From contig NZ_CP023701.1 of the NCBI RefSeq assembly GCF_008704535.1, forward strand, positions 434,001 to 498,000: 64,000 nt of DNA, read 5' to 3'. Below, piece after piece: positions 50,571 to 56,431 of this stretch. The number at the start of each line of letters is the position of its first letter. The stretch's first letter is position 1. The notes under the pieces are model-generated. The model did no database searches. It was not told the DNA's origin and saw nothing but the letters and a program-made list of their open reading frames with translations. Origin of the DNA: Streptomyces subrutilus (lineage in GTDB: Bacteria > Actinomycetota > Actinomycetes > Streptomycetales > Streptomycetaceae). Both the position numbers and the translations under genes were made by a program.

Positions 50571-50927
50571 CTACCGGCCCGACCGGGGCGGCACGGTCAT
50601 GACGCGTCCCTCCGCCACCGAGGGCGCCGCGGCGAACACCCGGTCGGCGCCGGTGAGCCGGAGCAGTTGCTCCAGGTGCGGCGGCTGGGTGCCCGCCAGC
50701 ACGACCTCCCTGGCGAGGGTGGCCTGGAGCAGGATCGTCAGGGTGATCGAGTCGGCGAACGACACCTCCGACACGTCCACGACGTAACGCCGGACCCCCT
50801 CGGCCGCCGGATCGAGGGCGATCCGCAGCGGGCCGGCGTGGTCGAGGTCGAACTCGCCCGCCATCACGACGACGCGCACGCCGTCCCGCTGGTCCAGCAC
50901 TTCGACGCGGCAGCGATCGGCAGTCAC
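50571..50927 (-). CDS. STAS-domain anti-anti-sigma factor-like protein
   Basis: 118 aa from GTG 50927, which has AAGGAG six bases upstream; a start at ATG 50957 is less supported. STAS fold: VVVMAGEFDLDHAGPL, then VDVSEVSFADSITLTILL, where the serine after FAD is the usual phosphorylation site. It probably controls an anti-sigma factor of the HATPase type by a partner switch; the HATPase gene upstream on the same strand is a candidate partner. Confidence 0.88.
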   Translation of the reverse strand: MTADRCRVEVLDQRDGVRVVVMAGEFDLDHAGPLRIALDPAAEGVRRYVVDVSEVSFADSITLTILLQATLAREVVLAGTQPPHLEQLLRLTGADRVFAAAPSVAEGRVMTVPPRSGR

Positions 50928-51211
50928 CCTGGTCTCCTTCTCCTCTGTCCGCGGCATGGACTACCCATGGCCTGGACCAACCATGCACAACGCGCTCCGA
51001 GCGCCGTCGGGCGCCCCCGCCACGAAGTGGACTGACGGAGCGTGATGTCGTAGCAGGGGCGTGTGTCAGCCGCTGCGGAGGCGCGTGACAGCCCCGCTCG
51101 GGTCCGGCCGGACGCGTCGGACGCGCATCGACGTCAACGACTCCGCGAACGCCCGCCGGCATCGGTGCGCGGGCCCGCACCGGGCACCGGGCACCCCGCG
51201 GCACCGGCGTC

Positions 51212-51817
51212 CTAGCGACCCGGTTCGCGCCAGCCGCCGCTGCCGTGCGTGATGTGCGGGGAGGGGCCGTCCGTGGGGTGGAAACAGGCGGTGATGGTCT
51301 TTCCGCCGTGGAACGCGTGGGCGTCCCAGTCGTCGGCCAGGGCGTCGACGATGGCGAGGCCGCGGCCGGAGGTCGCGCCCGTTCCGGCCTCGCCGGGGGC
51401 GGGCAGGAAGGGATCGCTGTCGGCCACGCTGACGTGCAGGCAGCGGCCGTCCCAGGTGAGCACCAACTGGGCGGTGCTGCCCGCGTGGACGTGGGCGTTG
51501 GTCACGAGCTCGGACACCGTCAGCAGGATGGAGTGCACCGTGTCGGGTGCCTGCGCGGTCCACTTCAGGGCGTCCAGGTGCTCCAGGCTCCACCGGCGGG
51601 CCTCGCGCGCCCCGCGGTGGACGGAGAACGACCTGGCCCAACCCATCGCACGGAGCGACAACGCACCCACCTCGCTCTCCATCCGGTCCGGTCGCGTCCT
51701 CGGTTCCCGACGCGCTTCTGCCCGTATGACCGGAAGGCCGCGCCCGAAACCCCCGAACGACTGTGCGTATCCAAGGGCGCCCGGCACGGAGGTCCGGTGA
51801 ATTTCGATGCGCTTCAC
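51212..51817 (-). CDS. HATPase-domain protein (RsbW/anti-sigma-like)
   Basis: 201 aa if started at GTG 51817, 156 aa from ATG 51682, the shorter being nearer the family norm. The ATP-binding fold of the GHKL kinases is visible: SELVTNAHVHAGS (N box), VADSDPFLPA (G1 box), GRGLAIVDALADDW (G2 box). Such proteins bind or phosphorylate sigma or anti-anti-sigma factors. It is divergent from dps; the sigmaB-like promoter of dps begins just beyond its upstream start. Confidence 0.85.
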   Translation of the reverse strand: MKRIEIHRTSVPGALGYAQSFGGFGRGLPVIRAEARREPRTRPDRMESEVGALSLRAMGWARSFSVHRGAREARRWSLEHLDALKWTAQAPDTVHSILLTVSELVTNAHVHAGSTAQLVLTWDGRCLHVSVADSDPFLPAPGEAGTGATSGRGLAIVDALADDWDAHAFHGGKTITACFHPTDGPSPHITHGSGGWREPGR

Positions 51818-51819
51818 CC

Positions 51820-51844
51820 GTTTCCATCCGAGTCATCCGGGTAA
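51820..51844 (+). promoter_or_regulatory. SigmaB-type promoter for dps (GTTT-N15-GGGTAA)
   Basis: GTTT at 51820-51823 and GGGTAA at 51839-51844 with 15 bases between match the Streptomyces sigmaB consensus (GNNT-N14-16-GGGTAY) except the last base. It points to dps, whose GTG is 94 bases downstream. Streptomyces coelicolor dpsA is known to be osmotically induced and sigmaB-dependent. Confidence 0.65.
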
Positions 51845-51937
51845 TCGATATTTCGTCCGACAGCAGCATTCCGCAGCGGCACGCACCGGAGGCATCTCCG
51901 AAGCACCGTTGCCCGCATTCCGCATTGGAGAATCCCT

Positions 51938-52408
51938 GTGTCCGTCGTCAAGAGTGCCCTTCCGGATGCCGACCTCAAGACCGTCGGCGAAGCACTGCAG
52001 GGCGCGCTGGTGGACCTCGTCGACCTCGCCCTCGTCGCCAAGCAGGTCCACTGGAACGTCGTGGGCCCCCGCTTCCGGTCGGTCCACCTCCAGCTCGACG
52101 AGGTCGTCACCTCGGCCCGCACCCACTCCGACGTCGTGGCCGAGCGCGCGTCCGCCCTCGGCATCGCCCCCGACGGCCGTGCGTCCACGGTCGCGTCGAC
52201 CACGGCGATCACCGGCGTGCGGGAGGGCTGGGTGAAGGACGTGGACGCGGTACGCATCCTGGTGGACGCCCTGGCCGTCGTGATCACCCGCATGCGCGAG
52301 CGCATCGGCGCCACCGAGACGGCCGACCCCATCACGCAGGACCTCCTGATCGACCTGACCGGCGACCTGGAGAAGCACCACTGGATGTTCCAGGCCGAGA
52401 GCGCCTGA
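51938..52408 (+). CDS. dps: Dps-family DNA-protection ferritin
   Basis: 156 aa, start GTG 51938 with GGAGA upstream. The ferroxidase-site signature is clear: AKQVHWNVVGPRFRSVHLQLDEV (His and Asp/Glu ligands shared between subunits), with GDLEKHHWMFQAE at the C-terminus. A dodecameric cage would oxidise and store iron and bind DNA during stress. A sigmaB-like promoter precedes it. Confidence 0.95.
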   Translation: MSVVKSALPDADLKTVGEALQGALVDLVDLALVAKQVHWNVVGPRFRSVHLQLDEVVTSARTHSDVVAERASALGIAPDGRASTVASTTAITGVREGWVKDVDAVRILVDALAVVITRMRERIGATETADPITQDLLIDLTGDLEKHHWMFQAESA

Positions 52409-52445
52409 GCAGGTCACATCCTCAGGAGGCTTGCTTCTGACCTGC
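52409..52445 (+). terminator. Possible hairpin after dps
   Basis: Eight-base arms GCAGGTCA (52409-52416) and TGACCTGC (52438-52445) right after the stop, with a 21-base loop. Weak as a terminator because of the loop. Confidence 0.35.
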
Positions 52446-52454
52446 GGCGCAATG

Positions 52455-52506
52455 CGTTTCACGCCGTTTCGTGAGACGTCGAATCGTTCCGTGAGCCTAT
52501 GGAACG
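52455..52506. repeat. Cluster of CGTTYC repeats
   Basis: CGTTTC at 52455 and 52465, CGTTCC at 52485, and the inverted GGAACG at 52501. The spacing is 10, 20 and 16 bases. The two 11-base copies 52465-52475 and 52485-52495 differ by one base. Possible binding site of a regulator. Confidence 0.5.
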
Positions 52507-52590
52507 TCGGTGGAATCCGGCATCCCACCGGAACGATTCCGGAACACTCCCCCGATCTGGAACATCACCTCACGAGGTCGCAGAGCGCAG

Positions 52591-52627
52591 CGAGGCCCTG
52601 ACCGCCATTCGGGCGGTCAGGGCCTCG
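52591..52627. terminator. Strong hairpin, 16-bp stem
   Basis: A perfect 16-bp stem (52591-52606 with 52612-52627) and a 5-base loop. No gene stops directly before it on the + strand since dps. It may end read-through from dps or from leftward transcription of the island. Confidence 0.6.
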
Positions 52628-52720
52628 ACGTTCGAGAAGCGACCGTTGGGGTACCGACGCAAGATCATTCCGGTTTCGGCGTCAACGCGTGCCAGCCGTC
52701 GTACACCCCTACCCGAACGG

Positions 52721-52944
52721 GTCATCGTCCGCAGACAGGAGCTGGGCGAGCGCATCGCCCAGGGCCGCCGCGATCTGCACCTCTCGCAAGATCAGCTTGC
52801 CGATCGAATCGGTCTCGAACACCGCAGCATCGAGCGCTACGAGAGCGGCGAGCGCGATCCTAGATGCACCGATCTCCTGCCGAACGCCCAGGCATCGGAG
52901 GTTCCCGTCACGCGGCTCGTAGACAGCAAGGAGAGGCCTCGGGC
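52721..52944 (+). pseudogene. Remnant of a small XRE-type helix-turn-helix gene
   Basis: The translated frame holds QELGERIAQGRRDLHLSQDQ followed by LADRIGLEHRSIERYESGER, a good XRE helix-turn-helix, then a degraded tail. Where a start is expected (before V-R-R-Q-E-L) the codons are GTC ATC GTC, so a GTG or ATG seems lost. After about 52925 the frame makes no recognisable sense, although it stays open to 53410. No ribosome site is seen. It could also be an intact gene with an unusual distant start. Confidence 0.45.
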
Positions 52945-53173
52945 CGGAGGCAGCCGGCCGGGGTCCAGCGGGCGCGGCGCCCAAAAGCGTGCCAGCCCGT
53001 GGGCGCCGAGGCGCGACTATGGGGACCAGCGAAGGCCCCGTCAGGACCTTGTCGCGCTCAAGCCATTGACCCAACACTTTTCAGCCGGTCCGATTCCCTC
53101 TGCGGCGAACGCATCTCGTACGCGACGAGCTCCCGGGCCAGCCGGACGGATAGCAGGCCGGGGCGGTCTCAGA

Positions 53174-53380
53174 TCAGCGGGCGACGACGAACCCCCGCTG
53201 CGGCTGCTGCTGCCGAGCAGACAGCACCCGGGCGTAGGCCGAGGACGTCACGTCCCGCCCGTCCTCATCGACCACGAGCCAGTCCCCGTCAAGGCGGGCC
53301 GGGTCGGCAGGGTCCACGGACCTCGGGATCCCGTGCTGCCTCACGGAGACGTGGAGCTGGTGTGCCTCGGCACCAGTCAT
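53174..53380 (-). CDS. Hypothetical 68-aa protein
   Basis: Small, soluble, mixed charge: DGDWLVVDEDGRDVTSSAYA in the middle and RGFVVAR at the end. ATG 53380 is preceded by AGGGCGAGGAA, a good site. It is the last gene of the leftward group of tiny ORFs, 32 bases after the frameshifted gene. No function recognised. Confidence 0.65.
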   Translation of the reverse strand: MTGAEAHQLHVSVRQHGIPRSVDPADPARLDGDWLVVDEDGRDVTSSAYARVLSARQQQPQRGFVVAR

Positions 53381-53412
53381 TTCCTCGCCCTTTCGTCGGC
53401 GTGGAGGTGAAC

Positions 53413-53981
53413 CTACTCCCCGTCACCCTCGCCGCCGTGCGTGGCGCAGTTGCCCGGGTTGATCGGCCCGCACCCGCCGGGGACGGGGGTGTGCGGGCAG
53501 GTCGCCGCGACGGACACGAGCGACCGCTTCGGCCCCACCCACAGCTCGGCGTCCGGCGTGTACCCGGCCTGCTCGATCAACGCGACCGTGCGCGTCAGGA
53601 CGTCGTCGTGGCGGACCGGTCCGGCCGCTCGGGGCAATGACGGACGGTCCGGCCCAGCCTGCTGCACAGGCCGGCGTACAGGTGGGTGTGGAGGATGAGC
53701 GCGTGCCAGCCCTCGTCGACCTCGCGGGCCGGGGCGATGCGGACGCTGGGGAACGTCGCCGCCGTGACGACGAACTTCAAGGCCTCGACGACGATACGGC
53801 TGGCCATGCCGATGGCCGTGACGGGGTTGTTGTCGAGGACGGTGTGCATCACTCCGTTGAACTGGGCGTCGCCGAGCAGCGCGCGCGGTGTCGTCGTCGG
53901 GACGGCCGGGACCAAGGCACCCCTGTTCGGGTTCGATTCTCCGCTGTCGGACGAGCACGGCGGCGGCACGGGGTTGGTCAT
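53413..53981 (-). pseudogene. Conserved hypothetical gene broken by a frameshift
   Basis: ATG 53981 opens a frame that ends at 53595 after VDEGWHALILHTHLYAGLC and HCPERPDRS. The expected continuation, RHDDVLTRTVALIEQAGY and then LVSVAATCPHTPVPGGCGP, is found at once in another frame down to 53413. One lost base near 53613-53620 (for example restoring D-R-Y-R-H-D-D) would give one protein of about 189 aa. I recall actinobacterial proteins with both halves joined in this way. Either a real inactivating deletion or a sequencing error. Function unknown. Confidence 0.7.
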
Positions 53982-54035
53982 GTCGCGCCTCGGTGAACGT
54001 AGGGGTGCGCGGGCCCGCCCATCCTGGGCGGGGGT

Positions 54036-54113
54036 TCAGGTGCCGATGACGACGGCGGCGACCGCGGCCAGCACGGCCACGATGATCAGCAGGTGTTTCG
54101 TCAGCTCTCTCAC
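54036..54113 (-). CDS. 25-aa membrane peptide, coupled
   Basis: GTG 54113 overlaps the stop of the next ORF upstream (GTGA). The peptide is almost entirely one hydrophobic helix (LLIIVAVLAAVAAVVIG) after a short basic start (RELTKH). No ribosome site of its own, which fits translation by coupling. Could be a small membrane regulator or toxin-like peptide; unproven. Confidence 0.45.
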   Translation of the reverse strand: MRELTKHLLIIVAVLAAVAAVVIGT

Positions 54114-54289
54114 CGGCGGCGGCCCGGGACGGCGGACCGGGACTCGTTGGCGGGGTCTCCTGGCCGACGCCGCCGACAGCCGCTGTCGTGGAGCACGGCT
54201 CCGCCCTCCGGGCCCCCGATCGGCAGCGGCGAGGCGCGGCAGACGGGGCACCGCGACTGGTCGGGCTCGTCGCCGAAGGGCCCCCTCAT
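54110..54289 (-). CDS. 59-aa hypothetical protein with CPVC motif
   Basis: ATG 54289 overlaps the preceding stop (ATGA). CPVCR near residue 14 and a later Cys give a possible zinc site; the C-terminus is Arg-rich. Middle of a chain of three overlapping tiny ORFs. Function unknown. Confidence 0.5.
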   Translation of the reverse strand: MRGPFGDEPDQSRCPVCRASPLPIGGPEGGAVLHDSGCRRRRPGDPANESRSAVPGRRR

Positions 54290-54522
54290 GCCGCGCCCCC
54301 GCCCGAGGGCGGGCAGGAGTAGACGTCGTAGTCCAGGAGGAGCCCGCCGTCGCGGACCAAGGCCACGCCCCGGTGAACGCGGGACTCGAAGAGCTGGCCG
54401 CGGCAGGCGACGCACGCCACACCCTTCAGCTGCTCCACCGAGAGGTGGCTCGTCGGCGGAACCGGTACGTCTCGGCAGGCAACCCGACGGTCGACCTCCG
54501 ATCCGCTTCGTGTGCTGGCCAT
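54286..54522 (-). CDS. 78-aa hypothetical protein with CVAC motif
   Basis: ATG 54522 follows AGGAGA. The core LSVEQLKGVACVACRGQLFE has a C-x2-C pair, with further Cys residues at C22 and near the end (YSCPP), so a zinc-binding fold is likely. It begins the leftward chain of overlapping ORFs and is divergent from the HTH/TPR regulator across 134 bases. Confidence 0.65.
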   Translation of the reverse strand: MASTRSGSEVDRRVACRDVPVPPTSHLSVEQLKGVACVACRGQLFESRVHRGVALVRDGGLLLDYDVYSCPPSGGGAA

Positions 54523-54611
54523 TCCGGGTCTCCTGCCACAGTTCGTCAGCGCGTCATGTGCTCCTAGGTGGATGATGGGCGAGCACGCAGATGGGCAGAT
54601 AGGCCATCGCG

Positions 54612-54639
54612 TGGCCACCGTTGGCCACGTAGTGGCCAC
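54612..54639. promoter_or_regulatory. Three phased TGGCCAC repeats (probable operator)
   Basis: TGGCCAC at 54612-54618, 54622-54628 and 54633-54639, spaced 10 and 11 bases, so all lie on one face of the helix. They are 18 bases before the HTH/TPR regulator ATG and within the divergent promoter region. Autoregulation by that regulator is plausible. Confidence 0.6.
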
Positions 54640-54656
54640 GGCCGGAGACAGACGCG

Positions 54657-55922
54657 ATGACACCTCGCACCGGGGCCATGGGCCGCCGAAACGACGCGCT
54701 CAGGGCCGCCCGACTCCGGGCTGGCTGGCGCAGCATGGACGCCGCAGCAGCCGCGCTCAGTACCCACGGGCAGCGCTTCCTCGACGACCGGTCATACGAG
54801 GTATCCGCACGGACGTGGCGGCGCTGGGAGGGCACGCAGCCGGGCTGGCCGTCGGAGGAGACCGCGACCGTGCTGCACGACGCACTCGGCCGGTGGCCCG
54901 AAGATCTCGGTTTCCGGGCGCCCGCCGGGTGGATCCGCCCCGAAGCCCATCAAGAGGCAGACATGAAGCGTCGTACCTTCGTCAACGTCACGGCCGCCGC
55001 GCTCCTGCCAGGCCCCGTCGCCAAACAGCGCGTCGACCCCGCCCTCATCGACTACTTCCAGCAGCAACTGGAGGGCCACTACCGCGCCGACATGTTCCTC
55101 GGCCCGCACGACCTCATCGGCACCGTCAGCGCGCAGTACCAGCTCATCGACAAGCTCGTCCGCTCCGCGCAGGGCGAGACACGCCGCGGCATCCTCCGCG
55201 TCGGCGCCGCCTACGCCGCGCTCGTCGGCTGGCTCTACCAGGACGCCGGCGACCTTGGCGCGGCATCCTTCTGGCGGGGGATAACTCAGGAGATCGCGGC
55301 CCGCTCACGGGACCCGCACCTCGTCGGCTACAGCCTCGTCAACCTCGCGCAGGTCCGCACCGATCTCGGCGACGGGCACGGCGTCATCGACCTGTGCGAG
55401 GCCGCCCTCGACGACGACCGCCTGTTCCCCAAGGTGCGGGTCATGGCGATGCAGCAGCAGGCCCACGGCGCCAGCCTCACCGGCGACCGCACCGCCGTCG
55501 ACCAGCTCATCGACACCGCCGGCGGGCTGCTCTCCCGAGTCGACGACGACCTGCCCTGGGGCAACGCCTGCCGCCGGACCCCCGGCTACCTCGAAGTGCA
55601 GCGCGCCACCTGCTACGGGCGGCTCGGTCTCGGCCGTGAGGCCGAGTCGCTGTGGTCACAGGTCCTTGCCGTGGTGCCCGCGACCGCCCGCCGGGACCGC
55701 GGTGTCTACCTCGCTCGGCACGCCACCGCTGCGGCTGGCGCGCGGGAACCGGAGCAGGCCGTCGAGATCGCCCGGGCCGCCGCGGAGATCGCCGTCGAGA
55801 CCGGGTCCGCCCGCATGCGCCGCGAACTGGTCACCCTGGAGCGGGCGATGCGGCCGTGGCACGATTCCCCGGTAGGCCGGGACCTCGCCGATGTCCTGGC
55901 GCCGGTGAACGAGGGGAGCTGA
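54657..55922 (+). CDS. Helix-turn-helix regulator with TPR-like helical repeats
   Basis: 421 aa. The N-terminal 95 residues contain a helix-turn-helix-like segment (LRAGWRSMDAAAAALSTHGQ, then TWRRWEGTQPGWP). Residues 120-410 are all-helical TPR-like repeats with typical A-x-Y-A-x-L-x-G-W-L-Y packing. This layout is common in Streptomyces regulators of development and antibiotic production (NsdA-like). A basic hydrophobic stretch MKRRTFVNVTAAALLP begins at an internal ATG (54963), as often seen in the family. Its own promoter region carries three phased repeats. Confidence 0.82.
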   Translation: MTPRTGAMGRRNDALRAARLRAGWRSMDAAAAALSTHGQRFLDDRSYEVSARTWRRWEGTQPGWPSEETATVLHDALGRWPEDLGFRAPAGWIRPEAHQEADMKRRTFVNVTAAALLPGPVAKQRVDPALIDYFQQQLEGHYRADMFLGPHDLIGTVSAQYQLIDKLVRSAQGETRRGILRVGAAYAALVGWLYQDAGDLGAASFWRGITQEIAARSRDPHLVGYSLVNLAQVRTDLGDGHGVIDLCEAALDDDRLFPKVRVMAMQQQAHGASLTGDRTAVDQLIDTAGGLLSRVDDDLPWGNACRRTPGYLEVQRATCYGRLGLGREAESLWSQVLAVVPATARRDRGVYLARHATAAAGAREPEQAVEIARAAAEIAVETGSARMRRELVTLERAMRPWHDSPVGRDLADVLAPVNEGS

Positions 55923-55923
55923 C

Positions 55924-56238
55924 GTGGGCGTGCCGAGGGTGCTGACCGACGAGGAGATCACGGAGGGTCTGGCCGGGCTGCCGGGGTGGGAGCGGCAGGG
56001 CGACGAGATCAGCCGCACGTACTCGATCCGGTATCACGCGGCGGTCGCCGCGATCGTGACGATCGCCGACCGGTCCCGGCGGGTCCAGCATCACGCCGAC
56101 CTCGACCTACGCATGGACAGCCTCCGCGCGTCGATCACGACACACGACGCCGGGTATCGGCTCACCGCAGCCGACCTCGACCTGGCGCACCGCATCGACG
56201 CGATCGTCGCTGCGCACCAGGCGCTCCCGCTCGACTGA
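55924..56238 (+). CDS. Pterin-4a-carbinolamine dehydratase
   Basis: 104 aa, GTG 55924 one base after the regulator stop, with GGGGAG upstream. The family signature is visible: LPGWERQGDEISRTY, then VQHHADLDLRMDSLRASI and THDAGYRLTAADLDLAHRID, where His-His and the later His form the active site. It would recycle 4a-hydroxy-tetrahydropterin. No aromatic amino acid hydroxylase is nearby, so the role here is unclear. Confidence 0.92.
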   Translation: MGVPRVLTDEEITEGLAGLPGWERQGDEISRTYSIRYHAAVAAIVTIADRSRRVQHHADLDLRMDSLRASITTHDAGYRLTAADLDLAHRIDAIVAAHQALPLD

Positions 56239-56255
56239 TCCCGGACGCACGGAAG

Positions 56256-56291
56256 TGCCCCCTCCCGACCCCGAAGGGCCGGAAGGGGGCA
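56256..56291 (+). terminator. Hairpin after the dehydratase gene
   Basis: Arms TGCCCCCT (56256-56263) and AGGGGGCA (56284-56291), extended inward by three pairs beyond one mismatch. It ends the regulator/dehydratase unit. The 140 bases that follow hold no gene I can support. Confidence 0.6.
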
Positions 56292-56431
56292 GCGGTGCGG
56301 TCAGCCTTTGATGAGCGGGGCGTCCTCCGGGATCGGCTCGGGGACGTCGGTGCCGAGCTGACGAAGGGCTTCTGGCAGCGGTGCTGCGCAGCTTGGCCGC
56401 CTCCCGGTGCCCGGGGTCGCGGTCGGACGGG

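Noticed and set aside
52864..53640. 258-codon + strand frame in the accessory island
   Set aside because: Arg/Ala/Pro-rich translation without motif, opposite better-supported small genes on the minus strand.
54963..55922. Separate Tat-exported protein from internal ATG 54963 of the HTH/TPR regulator
   Set aside because: The basic hydrophobic stretch is common at this position in the regulator family, the double Arg context is weak, and the frame is continuous with the DNA-binding part.
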